From: Spartinivicinus ruber
GTDB lineage: Bacteria; Pseudomonadota; Gammaproteobacteria; Pseudomonadales; Zooshikellaceae
Assembly: GCF_011009015.1 (NCBI RefSeq)
Contig: NZ_CP048878.1
Location: forward strand, 4,804,354-4,868,353
Reading direction: 5' to 3'
Length of the DNA: 64,000 nucleotides
In this document: positions 1 to 9,842 of the stretch, in pieces
How positions within the stretch are numbered: position 1 is the stretch's first letter
Layout: every line of letters starts with the position of its first letter
Translations under genes and position numbers: made by a program
The notes under the pieces: model-generated
Databases searched by the model: none
The model's input: only the letters and a program-made list of their open reading frames with translations
Told to the model about the DNA's origin: nothing

Positions 1-2
1 AA

Positions 3-446
3 CCTCTTATGCAACGAGTTGAGATGGATAAGGTAAATGCGATGGTTGAATCTTCAAAACAAGCTGAGCCTAAACCTTTACCCGCAGCTGATAGCCCTTT
101 AGCCAAAGAGCCAATTGCAGATGAAATTGAGTTTGCTGACTTTGCCAAACTGGATTTACGAGTAGCCAAAGTAGTAAAAGCCAGTCATGTGGAAGGTGCC
201 GATAAATTGCTACAACTTACGCTTGATATTGGTGGCGAAACCCGCAATGTCTTTTCTGGAATAAAAACCGCTTATCAGCCAGAAGACTTAGAAGGCAAAC
301 TAACAGTTTTAGTGGCCAATTTAAAACCCCGCAAGATGCGCTTTGGTGTGTCGGAAGGAATGGTGTTGTGTGCTGGGCCTGGCGGTAAAGACTTGTGGAT
401 TATTCAGCCTGAATCCGGGGCTAAACCTGGAATGCGAGTGCTTTAG
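3..446 (+). CDS. metG: Methionyl-tRNA synthetase, C-terminal part (5' end outside window)
   Basis: Only the last 147 codons are in the window; the frame is open to the left edge. The visible part carries the C-terminal tRNA-binding (EMAP/Trbp111-like OB-fold) domain of bacterial Met[14 protein letters not shown], then [28 protein letters not shown] and a GAKPGMRVL ending. The Lys/Pro/Ala-rich linker at about residues 15–40 separates it from the catalytic core. MetG charges tRNA-Met in the cytoplasm; the appended domain dimerises the enzyme and binds tRNA non-specifically. Placement directly upstream of the rsx operon matches Pseudomonas. The identification is firm; only the true start is missing. 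Confidence 0.96.
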   Translation, partial: PLMQRVEMDKVNAMVESSKQAEPKPLPAADSPLAKEPIADEIEFADFAKLDLRVAKVVKASHVEGADKLLQLTLDIGGETRNVFSGIKTAYQPEDLEGKLTVLVANLKPRKMRFGVSEGMVLCAGPGGKDLWIIQPESGAKPGMRVL

Positions 447-471
447 CCAAACAAGATAGCTTCATTGCTGG

Positions 472-495
472 GTGCTCTGCCTGTTGGTAGAGCAC
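472..495 (+). terminator. Hairpin after metG, possible terminator
   Basis: A 10-bp stem (GTGCTCTGCC with GGTAGAGCAC, one G·U) closes a 4-nt loop 25 bases after the metG stop. No T-run follows, so it may be a weak terminator or an mRNA 3'-end stabiliser. The rest of the 249-bp space up to rsxA is AT-rich leader and probably holds the rsx promoter, which I could not pin down. Confidence 0.4.
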
Positions 496-695
496 TATAG
501 CCACGGCAGTTAAGCATATAACAATTTATACTTAAAACTAACTAAATCCACACTTGTATGGCATATAAAGCTGCACAATAATATGTACAGCAATATAAAG
601 GCCATCCCCCTACTTTTTATACGTGTATTAGGGAATCAGTTACAACCCTAATTAAGTACCCTATTGTACTATTGTAAATTGTTGGTGAACTTACC

Positions 696-1292
696 ATGCC
701 AGAGGTAACCACAGAGCTTGTTTTTATTTTGATCAGCACTATCCTGGTCAATAACTATGTGCTGGCCCAGTTTTTGGGGTTATGCCCATTTATGGGGGTT
801 TCTAATAAACTGGAAACTGCTATTGGAATGTCGCTGGCGACCACTTTTGTACTCACTCTGGCGTCTATTTGCAGTTATTTAACCTTTGAATATATTTTAA
901 AGCCGCTCGACTTAACCTTTTTAAAAACCATCTCATTTATCCTAGTCATTGCCGTTGTAGTGCAATTTACCGAGATGGTCGTGCACAAAACCAGTCCCCT
1001 GCTTTATAAAGTGCTGGGAGTATTTCTTCCCTTGATTACCTCTAACTGTGCTGTATTAGGTGTTGCCTTGCTCAATACCAACCGTTTAAACACTTCTTTT
1101 ATTGCCTCAGCTACTTATGGTTTTGGTGCTGCCGTTGGATTTTCACTGGTACTGGTTTTGTTTGCAGCAATGCGGGAGCGAATTGCTGCAGCTGATGTTC
1201 CTCTGCCTTTTCGTGGCGCATCCATCGGAATGATTACTGCCGGCTTAATGGCTTTGGCATTTATGGGTTTCATTGGCTTAGTCAAGTTGTAA
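696..1292 (+). CDS. rsxA: RsxA/RnfA, membrane subunit of the Rsx electron-transport complex
   Basis: 198 residues, the usual length, with about six hydrophobic segments. The start [14 protein letters not shown] and the internal [16 protein letters not shown] and [16 protein letters not shown] motifs are family signatures. RsxA and RsxE are paralogous inner-membrane subunits of opposite topology that together bind an iron–sulfur centre between two conserved Cys motifs (here in GLCPF and SNCAV). The complex moves electrons between NADH and ferredoxin or, in E. coli, to the reduced SoxR sensor. It is the first gene of rsxABCDGE; rsxB follows 16 bp later. Confidence 0.97.
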   Translation: MPEVTTELVFILISTILVNNYVLAQFLGLCPFMGVSNKLETAIGMSLATTFVLTLASICSYLTFEYILKPLDLTFLKTISFILVIAVVVQFTEMVVHKTSPLLYKVLGVFLPLITSNCAVLGVALLNTNRLNTSFIASATYGFGAAVGFSLVLVLFAAMRERIAAADVPLPFRGASIGMITAGLMALAFMGFIGLVKL

Positions 1293-1308
1293 AGCAAGCA
1301 CATAAACT

Positions 1309-1893
1309 ATGGATACTATTTTTATTGCCGTTATTGCCTTACTGATTTTGGCCATTATTTTTGGCGCAGTACTCGGCTTTGCTTCTGAAAAGTTTAAGGT
1401 GGAAGGTGATCCACTAGTTGACCAGGTAAATGCCTTACTTCCCCAAACTCAGTGCGGCCAATGCGGTTATCCAGGCTGCAAACCTTATGCTGAAGCCATT
1501 GCCAATGGCGATGCGATTAACAAATGCCCTCCTGGTGGTGATGCTACCATTCACGCACTCGCTGATTTGCTGGATGTTGAACCCATCCCTTTAGATGCAG
1601 AACACGGTGAAGAAAAACCCCGTACCGTTGCTTTTATTAGAGAGGCCGAGTGTATTGGCTGTACCAAATGTATTCAGGCCTGCCCTGTGGATGCCATTTT
1701 AGGTGCTGCCAAACAAATGCATACAGTCATTGCAGATGAGTGCACTGGCTGTGACTTATGTGTTGAACCCTGTCCTGTAGATTGTATTGACATGATTCCG
1801 ATTGAGGTGACTCCCCAAACCTGGCGCTGGGATCTTCCTGTGCCACCCAGCCAGATTATCGCAACCGATGCAGGTCGAGGGCGGCTGGCATGA
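1309..1893 (+). CDS. rsxB: RsxB/RnfB, iron–sulfur subunit
   Basis: 194 residues: one N-terminal membrane anchor (about 4–25), a Fe–S domain with C49, C52, C57 and C73 (CGQCGYPGC), then two ferredoxin clusters C115-C118-C121-C125 and C145-C148-C151-C155, each ending in CP. This is the standard RnfB architecture; it carries electrons from the soluble side into the membrane complex. Its stop codon overlaps the rsxC start by four bases (ATGA), which implies translational coupling. Confidence 0.97.
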   Translation: MDTIFIAVIALLILAIIFGAVLGFASEKFKVEGDPLVDQVNALLPQTQCGQCGYPGCKPYAEAIANGDAINKCPPGGDATIHALADLLDVEPIPLDAEHGEEKPRTVAFIREAECIGCTKCIQACPVDAILGAAKQMHTVIADECTGCDLCVEPCPVDCIDMIPIEVTPQTWRWDLPVPPSQIIATDAGRGRLA

Positions 1894-4391
1894 GACAGGT
1901 TTGGCCATTACCTGGTGGTGTTCACCCCCCAGAAAACAAGCATCAGTCAACTCAACAAGGCATTACTGAAGCGTTACTACCTAGCAAGGTCATCTTGCCA
2001 TTACAGCAGCATATTGGTGCTCCCGCAGAGCCTGTTGTGGCTGTTGGCGATAAGGTCAAAACTGGCCAGGTAATTGCCGAGCCCAATGGTTTTGTCAGTG
2101 CCCCTGTCCATGCCTCAATTTCAGGAACAGTAGTGGCTGTTACTGACCACTCTATCCCCCATCCTTCAGGCATGTCAGACCGGTGTATTGTGATTGAGTC
2201 TGACAACCAAGACCAATGGGTACCACTTACTCCACTACAAGACTACACCTCGGTTAAACCAGCAGAGCTTATTGAACATATTCGACAAGCGGGTATTACA
2301 GGGTTAGGTGGTGCAGGCTTTCCCACTGGCGCTAAATTAAAAGCCCGTGGTGAAAACAAAATTACCACTTTAATCATCAATGGCACCGAATGTGAACCTT
2401 ACATCACAGCTGATGACATGTTAATGCGTGAGCGTGCTGATCAAATTATTAGTGGAGTACAAATTCTTTGCCACTTGCTTCAGCCCAATGAGTGTATTGT
2501 TGGAGTTGAAGACAACAAGCCACAAGCTATCGCAGCTATGGAGTCAGCTGCTAAAGGCACTTCTATCGAAGTTGCTAGCTTTCCAACCAAATATCCATCT
2601 GGTGGTGAAAAGCAGCTGATATATATTTTGACGGGCAAAGAAGTACCCAGTGGTAGTTTACCTGCGGATATTGGCATAATTTGCCAAAATGTAGGGACTG
2701 CAGCAGCCATTCATGATGCTGTCATCCTAGGCAAACCTCTGGTATCTCGGGTAACAACCTTAGCGGGGCAAGCGCTGAATACCCCCAAAAATCTAGAAGT
2801 TCGGTTAGGTACACTAATTTCTGAATTACTTCCCCAGGCTGGGCTGGTTGATAGCCCCTTCAATCGTTTAGTGATGGGGGGTCCGATGATGGGCTTTACC
2901 CTGGAAGGTCATACAATACCTATCGTAAAAACAACGAACTGTCTGATTGCTGCGACAGCAGAAGAATTTCCTGCTGCGCCACCAGCACAGGCTTGTATCC
3001 GCTGCGGAATGTGTGACCAGGCTTGTCCTGCATCCTTATTGCCCCAACAACTTTATTGGTTCTCCCAATCTAAAGACCATGAAATGCTTAAACACCACAA
3101 CTTGTTTGACTGCATTGAATGTGGTGCCTGCTCATTTGTATGCCCTAGCGCTATCCCTCTAGTGCAGTATTATCGTTCCTCTAAAGGGGAAATACGCCAT
3201 CAGGAAGCCATGCAGCAAAAAGCAGAACATTCCAAAATGCGTTTTGAGGCACGTCAGGCTCGCTTAGAAAAAGCAGCACAGGAAAAAGAAGCTAAACGTA
3301 AGGCCAATGCAGAAAAAGCAGCCAAACTCAAGGCAGGTAAAGCCCAACCGAAAGACGATGTGCAAGCAGCGATTGATCGAGCCAAAACGAAAAAGGCAGC
3401 CGGAACTAGCCCCAGGCCTAAAGCCTCATTAAGTCCAGCACAAAAGCAATTAAAAATTCAGCTGGCTACGGTTAACGCACAAATTAAAAAAACCCAGCGG
3501 CAATTAGAGCAAACCAAACAACAAGAGCAAGACACCAGTAAAATAGAACAGGATTTAGCTTTGCTCAATGGCCAGCTAAAACAATTAGAGGCATCGTTAC
3601 AGCAAACTAAAACAACGGTAGAAACAGCCGAAAAGCCAGCAAAACCCAAACCAAGTGCTGAAGAAAAAGCCCTTAAAATCAAGTTGGCCATGGCCAATGC
3701 AGCACTGAAAAAAGCCAAACGCGCCATTGAGCAAGCAGGGGAAACCAGTGATATAGCAGGTTTTGAGCAAGAAATTACTACTCAACAAACTATCATTACA
3801 GAAGCTGAAGCTAAGCTAGCCAAGCTTTCCAGCCAGAAACCTTCAATACCTCAGCCATCCGCCGAACCCACTAAGCCAGTCAAAAAGAAACCCTCAGTAA
3901 AAGATGAGCACCATAAAAAGTTATCTATTGAACTGGCTATGACTAAAGCGGCGCTGAAAAAATCAGAACGCAATTATGCTAAAGCGGCAGAAGCTGGCTC
4001 AGAGCAGGAAGAGGCTTTACAAACTGAGGTTTCAACAAACCAACAAGCAGTTAAGGAAGCTGAAGCTGCCCTTAATGCTTACTTGGCTAAGCAGGATGAA
4101 ACATCCCCTACTCCTGCAGCTGAACAAAATAATACTGAAGATAATCCAGCAAAACCCACCAAGAAAAAAACACCGTTGGATGAAGGTGAAAAAAAATTAA
4201 AAATTCAGCTCGCGATGGCCAAAGCCAATGCAAAAAAAGCTAAACGCACTTTAGAGCAAGCTCAAGCAGAGGGTAAAACAGATCTGGCGGAGTTAACTAC
4301 AGCTGTCACCCAAGCCGAACAGGAACTGGCTAGTACAGAGCAAGCTTTAGCGGATTACCTGGCCAATAAAGCGCCAGAAACAGAGGTTTAA
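1890..4391 (+). CDS. rsxC: RsxC/RnfC with a long C-terminal repeat region
   Basis: 833 residues. Residues 1–440 form the conserved core: an N-terminal biotin-like fold, the NADH/FMN-binding part ([13 protein letters not shown] at about 138–150, ING-TECEP at 163–170) and two [4Fe-4S] motifs, C369-C372-C375-C379 and C408-C411-C414-C418. RsxC is the NADH-oxidising peripheral subunit. From about 440 to the end lies a Lys/Ala/Gln-rich coiled-coil tail with four related units starting near residues 515, 590, 670 and 763; each begins with a K-L-K-I-x-L-A-like stretch. Tails of variable length are known in gammaproteobacterial RsxC; their role is unclear. Codon use does not change sharply in the tail. 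Confidence 0.96.
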   Translation: MRQVWPLPGGVHPPENKHQSTQQGITEALLPSKVILPLQQHIGAPAEPVVAVGDKVKTGQVIAEPNGFVSAPVHASISGTVVAVTDHSIPHPSGMSDRCIVIESDNQDQWVPLTPLQDYTSVKPAELIEHIRQAGITGLGGAGFPTGAKLKARGENKITTLIINGTECEPYITADDMLMRERADQIISGVQILCHLLQPNECIVGVEDNKPQAIAAMESAAKGTSIEVASFPTKYPSGGEKQLIYILTGKEVPSGSLPADIGIICQNVGTAAAIHDAVILGKPLVSRVTTLAGQALNTPKNLEVRLGTLISELLPQAGLVDSPFNRLVMGGPMMGFTLEGHTIPIVKTTNCLIAATAEEFPAAPPAQACIRCGMCDQACPASLLPQQLYWFSQSKDHEMLKHHNLFDCIECGACSFVCPSAIPLVQYYRSSKGEIRHQEAMQQKAEHSKMRFEARQARLEKAAQEKEAKRKANAEKAAKLKAGKAQPKDDVQAAIDRAKTKKAAGTSPRPKASLSPAQKQLKIQLATVNAQIKKTQRQLEQTKQQEQDTSKIEQDLALLNGQLKQLEASLQQTKTTVETAEKPAKPKPSAEEKALKIKLAMANAALKKAKRAIEQAGETSDIAGFEQEITTQQTIITEAEAKLAKLSSQKPSIPQPSAEPTKPVKKKPSVKDEHHKKLSIELAMTKAALKKSERNYAKAAEAGSEQEEALQTEVSTNQQAVKEAEAALNAYLAKQDETSPTPAAEQNNTEDNPAKPTKKKTPLDEGEKKLKIQLAMAKANAKKAKRTLEQAQAEGKTDLAELTTAVTQAEQELASTEQALADYLANKAPETEV

Positions 4392-4399
4392 TTGCCATT

Positions 4400-5458
4400 A
4401 TGTCATTAATTCGCATGTCTTCCCCCCATACCCACAGCCAGAACCAAAGTACCAAGGTAATGCAGTGGGTATTAATTGCATTGCTACCTGGCATTCTGGC
4501 TAACTGTTATTTTTTTGGTTACGGGGTGCTAATTAATTTGGCTTGGGCAACAGTTATTGCCCTGGCTAGTGAAGCGCTGGTATTAAAACTCCGACAACGT
4601 CCCATTAAATTTTATTTAGCAGACTACAGTGCTGTCGTTACTGCTTTTTTATTGGCCCTGGCGATTCCTCCTACCGCCCCCTGGTGGCTCACGTTAATTG
4701 GTTGTAGCTTTGCCATTGTTATTGGCAAACAGCTTTATGGTGGCCTGGGTTACAACCCTTTCAACCCCGCCATGTTGGGCTATGTATTACTATTGATTTC
4801 TTTCCCAGTAGAAATGACTGCCTGGCTACCCCCAAGAGGTATTGAGGGAAATCTAAGCAACCCTTCACTTGTTGAAAGCTTAGGGTTTTGGCTGCCTTCA
4901 ATCAGTAGCACGGTGGTTGATAGCTTTACTGGTGCCACGCCGCTAGATGTAGTCAAAACCAACACCAGCCTGACCTTGTTGGAGCTATGGCAGCAAACCC
5001 CCGTGCTTGAAGGCTATGCGGGCATCGGCTGGACTTGGGTTAACCTTGCCTTTTTAGCAGGCGGCATCTTTTTGCTGGTTAAAAAAGTGTTTACCTGGCA
5101 TGCACCCGTGGCAATGCTTGCTGCCCTGTTAGTTATGTCTTTCTTGTTTTATGGTGGTGAAGGTTCAGATAGTCATGGAGGGCCTCTATTTCACTTACTG
5201 AGCGGCGCAACCATGCTGGGCGCTTTTTTTATTGTCACTGATCCCGTCAGCTCAGCCACCAGTAAGAAAGGCCGATTAGTTTTTGGTGCCAGCATTGGAG
5301 TACTTACTTATATCATTCGAGCCTGGGGTGGATACCCAGATGGTGTGGCATTTGCCGTACTGCTAATGAATATGGCAGCGCCCACTATTGACTATTACAC
5401 CCAGCCCCGCACTTATGGTCACAAAAAGCCAAATCGTGGCTTGGCCAAATCAGACTAG
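4400..5458 (+). CDS. rsxD: RsxD/RnfD, FMN-carrying membrane subunit
   Basis: 352 residues and about nine to ten hydrophobic segments. It belongs to the NqrB/RnfD family. The covalent FMN attachment motif is DSFTGATPLD; the flavin is expected on T180 through a phosphoester bond. The GYNPFNPAMLGYV stretch is another family signature. The gene starts eight bases after rsxC. It acts in the inner membrane next to RsxG in the electron path. Confidence 0.97.
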   Translation: MSLIRMSSPHTHSQNQSTKVMQWVLIALLPGILANCYFFGYGVLINLAWATVIALASEALVLKLRQRPIKFYLADYSAVVTAFLLALAIPPTAPWWLTLIGCSFAIVIGKQLYGGLGYNPFNPAMLGYVLLLISFPVEMTAWLPPRGIEGNLSNPSLVESLGFWLPSISSTVVDSFTGATPLDVVKTNTSLTLLELWQQTPVLEGYAGIGWTWVNLAFLAGGIFLLVKKVFTWHAPVAMLAALLVMSFLFYGGEGSDSHGGPLFHLLSGATMLGAFFIVTDPVSSATSKKGRLVFGASIGVLTYIIRAWGGYPDGVAFAVLLMNMAAPTIDYYTQPRTYGHKKPNRGLAKSD

Positions 5459-5470
5459 GGATTGTTTTCG

Positions 5471-6124
5471 ATGAGTCTAATTGCTAAAGCCATTAGTAAT
5501 AACAGTTTACGTCTTGGGTTATTTGCTACCCTTACGGTGGGCCTAATTGCCCTTACCTATGTCTTTACTCAAGACCGGATTGCAGCCCAAATTCGTGCCA
5601 GTGAGCAACGGGCCTTAGCTGACATACTGCCCCAAGATTATTATGACAATGATTTACTCCATACCTATGTTATGCAGCCAGCAGAGCCTTTAATTAGCCA
5701 GCACCAACCTTTCAAGGTGTATGTTGCATTTAAGCAACAACAGCCTTCAGCAGTCGTTATTCCAGTTGCAGCACCTGATGGCTATAACGGTCGTATTGAG
5801 CTATTAGTGGGCATTGATCACTCAGGTAAACTGACTGGCACTCGGGTAATTGCTCATAAAGAAACCCCAGGGCTGGGTGATGCGATTGATAGCAAGGTAT
5901 CTGACTGGATTAATAACTTTGCAGGTAAGTCGTTACTAAGCCCAACAGAAGATGGCTGGGCGGTAAAAAAAGATGGTGGTGAGTTTGATCAGTTTACTGG
6001 CGCCACTATTACCCCCCGCGCCGTGGTTGCTGCAGTAAAGCGCTCGTTGGATTATTTTAATGAACACCAAGCAACTTTATTTCACAAGGGAGCCAAAAAG
6101 CTTGAGGAACTAAACCATGGCTAG
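5471..6124 (+). CDS. rsxG: RsxG/RnfG, FMN-carrying periplasmic-facing subunit
   Basis: 217 residues from the ATG at 5471, which has AGGG ten bases upstream; an upstream TTG at 5462 is also open but less likely. One N-terminal membrane anchor (about 12–32) precedes a soluble FMN-binding domain. [10 protein letters not shown] and [14 protein letters not shown] are present; FMN is expected on T179 of the TGAT motif. It accepts electrons from the membrane part of the Rsx complex. The end overlaps the rsxE start by eight bases. Confidence 0.96.
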   Translation: MSLIAKAISNNSLRLGLFATLTVGLIALTYVFTQDRIAAQIRASEQRALADILPQDYYDNDLLHTYVMQPAEPLISQHQPFKVYVAFKQQQPSAVVIPVAAPDGYNGRIELLVGIDHSGKLTGTRVIAHKETPGLGDAIDSKVSDWINNFAGKSLLSPTEDGWAVKKDGGEFDQFTGATITPRAVVAAVKRSLDYFNEHQATLFHKGAKKLEELNHG

Positions 6125-6821
6125 TGCAGATCCAAAAACCATCGCTGCTGAAGGGCTGTGGAAAAATAACCCAGCCCTGGTTCAACTACTGGGGTTATGT
6201 CCTTTACTCGGTGTTTCCAATAGCGTGGTTAATGCTATTGGGCTGGGCTTTGCGACACTACTGGTACTCACCTGCTCTAATCTGGCAGTTTCACTCATTC
6301 GTAATCAAGTGACTGAGGCAATTCGCCTACCTGCCTTTGTAATGATTATTGCCGCTTTTACCAGCTGTGTTGAGCTGCTTATGCAGGCTTTCACTTACGA
6401 GTTATACCAAATTCTCGGTTTGTTTATTCCTCTGATTGTCACCAACTGTACTGTATTAGGTCGTGCGGATGCGTTTGCTTCCAAACACTCACCATTACCT
6501 TCTATGTTGGATGGTTTAATGATGGGAACTGGCTTTGCGCTGGTATTAATTTTATTAGGTGCAGTGCGTGAGGCTATTGGTCAAGGTACTTTATTTGCCA
6601 ATATGCACCTGTTATTTGGTAGCATTGCCGAAAACTGGACCATTACCTTAATTGCTGACTACAAAAAGTTTCTGTTTGCTGTATTACCACCAGGGGCATT
6701 TGTTTTTATGGGCTTTTTTATTGCTATTAAAAACCTGATTGATGCACACCAGGCAGCCAAAGCCTCAAAAGAAGTTACAACAGGCAGCAAACGCGTTAGA
6801 GTAACGGGCCAAATTAGCTAA
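6117..6821 (+). CDS. rsxE: RsxE/RnfE, membrane subunit
   Basis: 234 residues, about six membrane segments, paralogous to Rsx[18 protein letters not shown] and [13 protein letters not shown] supply the matching Cys motifs. It completes the canonical A-B-C-D-G-E gene order. Overlap with rsxG suggests coupled translation. The C-terminal tail is short and basic. Confidence 0.97.
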   Translation: MASADPKTIAAEGLWKNNPALVQLLGLCPLLGVSNSVVNAIGLGFATLLVLTCSNLAVSLIRNQVTEAIRLPAFVMIIAAFTSCVELLMQAFTYELYQILGLFIPLIVTNCTVLGRADAFASKHSPLPSMLDGLMMGTGFALVLILLGAVREAIGQGTLFANMHLLFGSIAENWTITLIADYKKFLFAVLPPGAFVFMGFFIAIKNLIDAHQAAKASKEVTTGSKRVRVTGQIS

Positions 6822-7010
6822 AACCTGTAAATATCTTCTGGTAACTATTCCCTAAGTAGAATGCCACGAAAGAGTTTAAAAATAAGGCTTGAGATACCCC
6901 CAAAGAGAAAGCTAAAAATACTCTTTCCCGATGTATTCTAAAGACCAAGCTGCACTTCAGATGATGTTTACAGCTCTAATAATATGAAGTGATGTACAGT
7001 TAGCCTGAAT

Positions 7011-7643
7011 ATGAACAAGCAGAAGCGTTATGAAATTTTTGCCCGTCTTAAAGCTGAAAACCCTAATCCCACTACTGAGTTGGAATATTCCACTGCTTTT
7101 GAGCTACTAATTTCAGTTATTTTATCTGCTCAAGCTACTGATGTTGGTGTTAATAAAGCCACTAAACACTTATATCCTGTTGCGAATACCCCGGCAAGTA
7201 TCTATGCATTAGGCGTTGAAGGGCTTAAGAAATACATCAAGACCATTGGTTTGTATAATGCTAAAGCCGAAAATATCATTAAAACCTGCAAAATTTTAAT
7301 GGAGCAGCACAACTCTCAAGTACCTGATACCCGAGAGTCCTTAGAAGCTTTACCTGGAGTGGGCCGAAAAACCGCTAATGTCATTCTCAATACAGCGTTT
7401 CGCCAGCCTGCAATGGCAGTTGATACCCATATTTTTCGGGTTAGCAATCGTACCAACCTTGCGCCAGGTAAAAATGTTCTTGAAGTGGAAAAAAAATTGC
7501 TCAAAGTGGTACCTAAAGAGTTCTTACTGGATGCTCACCACTGGCTAATACTCCATGGGCGTTATGTGTGTAAAGCCCGTAAACCGATGTGCAACTCATG
7601 TATTATTGAAGACCTTTGTGAATACAAAGAAAAAACTGAGTAG
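7011..7643 (+). CDS. nth: Endonuclease III (DNA glycosylase/AP lyase)
   Basis: 210 residues with the whole enzyme in register with the E. coli protein: helix-hairpin-helix LPGVGRKTANV with catalytic K120, D138 in VDTHIFRV, and the [4Fe-4S] ligands C187, C194, C197 and C203 (spacing 6-2-5). It removes oxidised pyrimidines and nicks the abasic site in base-excision repair. nth ends the rsx operon in many gammaproteobacteria; here 189 bp separate it from rsxE, so it may have its own promoter. That gap holds an 8-bp inverted repeat (GAAAGAGT at 6868, ACTCTTTC at 6920). Confidence 0.98.
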   Translation: MNKQKRYEIFARLKAENPNPTTELEYSTAFELLISVILSAQATDVGVNKATKHLYPVANTPASIYALGVEGLKKYIKTIGLYNAKAENIIKTCKILMEQHNSQVPDTRESLEALPGVGRKTANVILNTAFRQPAMAVDTHIFRVSNRTNLAPGKNVLEVEKKLLKVVPKEFLLDAHHWLILHGRYVCKARKPMCNSCIIEDLCEYKEKTE

Positions 7644-7710
7644 CATTAACCTGCCAGTTACATTATTACTTATCAGATCACTCTATTTTAAAAGGCCTCT
7701 GTCTTAGTTT

Positions 7711-8853
7711 ATGAGCCAACTTAGCCCTACCATCAAGCTAGCCAAAGCGCTAATCCAACAGCCATCCATTACTCCTGATGATGCCAACTGCCAGGAAATT
7801 ATGATTATGCACCTGGCAGCACTAGGCTTCACTGTAGAAAGGCTTCGCTTTGAAGACGTTGATAATGTCTGGTTACGGCTTGGTGAAAAAAATCCTGTAT
7901 TAGCCTTTGCCGGTCATACCGATGTAGTTCCTACTGGCCCAGAATCTACCTGGGAATATCCACCGTTTGAACCCACTATTGCTGATGGCATGTTATATGG
8001 TCGTGGAGCTGCTGATATGAAAGGTTCATTGGCTGCAATGATCACAGCCTGTGAACGATTTTTGGCAGAAAAGCCAGATTTTGAGGAACATGGCTCTATT
8101 GCTTTTTTGATTACCAGCGATGAAGAAGGACCTGCTAAAAATGGCACGGTAAAGGTGGTGGAACATTTACAAGCCAGAGGAGAGCACATTGATTGGTGTA
8201 TAGTTGGTGAACCATCCAGCACTGAGTTTGTTGGCGATGTTATTAAAAATGGCCGACGCGGCTCCCTTGGTGCAGTGCTCACTATTAAAGGAGTTCAAGG
8301 GCACGTAGCCTATCCTCACCTGGTAAAAAACCCTATTCATTTAGCCGCACCTGCACTTGCAGAACTTGCCTCCCATGAGTGGGATCAAGGAAATGAGTTT
8401 TTCCCACCCACCAGTTTTCAAATTTCTAATATTAATGCAGGTACAGGCACAACCAATGTTGTACCTGGTGAGCTCACAGTACAATTCAATTTCCGCTTTT
8501 CTACTGAAAGCTCTGCAGAATCATTAAAACAGAGAGTTGAGTATATTCTTCACCAACACCAGCTCGATTTTCATATTGAATGGAGTTTATTTGGCATACC
8601 ATTTTTAACTGACCATGGCCATTTGCTACCTGCAACAGTGAGTGCAGTAGAAGAGGTCACGGGTTATAAGCCTACAGTTTCTACGGCTGGAGGCACATCC
8701 GATGGCCGCTTTATTGCACCAACAGGCACTGAAGTTATCGAGCTTGGACCATCCAATGCCACCATACATAAAGTGAATGAGTGTGTGAAAGTGGCAGACT
8801 TAGACCTTCTGTCGTCTATGTATGAGAAGATTATCAGCAAACTCTTTACTTAA
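7711..8853 (+). CDS. dapE: Succinyl-diaminopimelate desuccinylase
   Basis: 380 residues, M20 metallohydrolase. Metal and catalytic residues are visible: H69 and D71 in GHTDVVP, D102 in GAADMKGS, E138-E139 in TSDEEGP, E167 in VGEPSS, and the C-terminal His in NATIHKVNE. DapE removes succinate from N-succinyl-diaminopimelate in lysine and peptidoglycan biosynthesis, in the cytoplasm with two zinc ions. Family assignment and length fit DapE rather than ArgE. A strong hairpin follows the stop. Confidence 0.97.
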   Translation: MSQLSPTIKLAKALIQQPSITPDDANCQEIMIMHLAALGFTVERLRFEDVDNVWLRLGEKNPVLAFAGHTDVVPTGPESTWEYPPFEPTIADGMLYGRGAADMKGSLAAMITACERFLAEKPDFEEHGSIAFLITSDEEGPAKNGTVKVVEHLQARGEHIDWCIVGEPSSTEFVGDVIKNGRRGSLGAVLTIKGVQGHVAYPHLVKNPIHLAAPALAELASHEWDQGNEFFPPTSFQISNINAGTGTTNVVPGELTVQFNFRFSTESSAESLKQRVEYILHQHQLDFHIEWSLFGIPFLTDHGHLLPATVSAVEEVTGYKPTVSTAGGTSDGRFIAPTGTEVIELGPSNATIHKVNECVKVADLDLLSSMYEKIISKLFT

Positions 8854-8857
8854 AATC

Positions 8858-8891
8858 TGTTACAGCCCAGCTTCTCCGTTGGGCTGTAACA
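8858..8891 (+). terminator. Hairpin after dapE
   Basis: A perfect 12-bp stem (TGTTACAGCCCA with TGGGCTGTAACA) and a 10-nt loop begins five bases after the dapE stop. There is no T-run after it, so it may act as a Rho-assisted terminator or mRNA end stabiliser. Confidence 0.55.
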
Positions 8892-8947
8892 CACCAACCC
8901 CCTACTCTCAATCAAATTACTCCATAATTTCAATCATTGTGCCAAAC

Positions 8948-8976
8948 TATACCCAAAGCGAATGATTTTTAGGGGG
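8948..8976 (+). repeat. Dispersed repeat, short copy C
   Basis: The 13-mer TATACCCAAAGCG is followed by AATGATTTTTAGG. The first half recurs at 16795; the 15-mer CGAATGATTTTTAGG recurs exactly at 12295 (plus) and at 17112–17126 (minus). It sits 14–42 bases before the ATG of the small membrane-protein gene, and its final G-run could act as a distant ribosome-binding site. Direct observation; function unknown. Confidence 0.7.
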
Positions 8977-8989
8977 ATAGCTTGTCACC

Positions 8990-9256
8990 ATGAAAATTGC
9001 TTGGTTTAAACAGCGACTGTTGATCATTGGTCAAAACCCCAAGCGTTATTTGAGTATTTTTTTACTAGGAACAGCTCTATTCGGTATTAGTGGTTTACTA
9101 ATTATTGCAGTGCAAAAACAATGGATAAGCCCTTTATACGGTTACAACTGCCTTATACTGGGGTTGGTTGGTTTGTCAATCGGCAGTATTATTGCGTTAA
9201 CGGGTTATATCGGACTTTGTTTTGGCAGGATATTACACATGTTGTTTAGAGACTAG
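8990..9256 (+). CDS. Small two-helix membrane protein, unknown function
   Basis: 88 residues: a basic N-terminus (KIAWFKQR), a membrane helix at about 21–43 and a second at about 53–80, then a short basic end. I do not recognise the family. Start ATG 8990 has AGGGGG about 14 bases upstream, within the dispersed repeat. The next gene begins three bases after its stop, so the two are probably co-transcribed. Inner-membrane location is inferred from hydrophobicity only. Confidence 0.65.
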   Translation: MKIAWFKQRLLIIGQNPKRYLSIFLLGTALFGISGLLIIAVQKQWISPLYGYNCLILGLVGLSIGSIIALTGYIGLCFGRILHMLFRD

Positions 9257-9259
9257 ATT

Positions 9260-9640
9260 ATGCGGCAGCCTGATATTGAAGTGTATATTAAAACCACTGA
9301 CTTAGAAGCTATTCTAAACTGGCTAGAAAAACATTTTGACAACCTTACCGCTACCAACAGTCATGGGCGTAGTCACCATTATTTTGGAATGGTTGGCCCC
9401 CATGCTGTTCCTATTTTAATTGTGGAGAAAGCCTCGGGACGACATTTTTCCAGTGTTTGGTTTAATTCATCTGAGTCACCATGGGAGACGGATATTGACT
9501 GTGCCCATGACGCATATAAAGCATTAAACATTGAAGTTCGCTGTAATGGCAACTTTTGGGAAGAAGGAAAAAATAATGAAAATGAGTGGTGGCAAATTAA
9601 TGGGGCAGGAGAAGGCCCGGTTATTTGGCATGATACCTAA
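9260..9640 (+). CDS. Conserved-looking soluble protein, unknown function
   Basis: 126 residues, soluble, acidic and tryptophan-rich in the C-terminal half (SPWETDIDCAHDAY, NENEWWQINGAG). No signal peptide or known motif is evident. It starts three bases after the preceding membrane-protein gene and reads like a compact alpha/beta domain. Composition matches neighbouring genes, so it is likely genuine. I make no functional assignment. Confidence 0.7.
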   Translation: MRQPDIEVYIKTTDLEAILNWLEKHFDNLTATNSHGRSHHYFGMVGPHAVPILIVEKASGRHFSSVWFNSSESPWETDIDCAHDAYKALNIEVRCNGNFWEEGKNNENEWWQINGAGEGPVIWHDT

Positions 9641-9737
9641 AACATTAGCAGCAGTACTTCTTATTAAAGTTTTGAATTCCCTGTCATTTACCAATTTATA
9701 ATCAAAATACAACAATGGCCTCGCTACTTTAACTACT

Positions 9738-9842
9738 ATGAAGCCTATTCAACTTTTAGTTACCAAGCTTTCTCTTGGATTACGATTATTGTCACTTAAT
9801 AACAAGTTAGCCACTTTTATAAGTATGTTATGGAAAAGTTAA
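9738..9842 (+). CDS. Possible 34-codon leader ORF overlapping plsB start
   Basis: An ATG-started frame encodes MKPIQLLVTKLSLG... and ends at TAA 9840–9842, overlapping the first four codons of plsB (ATG 9830) in a different frame. Neither start has a good ribosome-binding site; the arrangement could couple plsB translation to the leader. The peptide is hydrophobic and basic. It may equally be chance. Confidence 0.2.
   Translation: MKPIQLLVTKLSLGLRLLSLNNKLATFISMLWKS

Noticed and set aside
6868-6927. GAAAGAGT/ACTCTTTC pair between rsxE and nth as terminator
   Set aside because: The 44-base loop and missing T-run make a terminator role unlikely.
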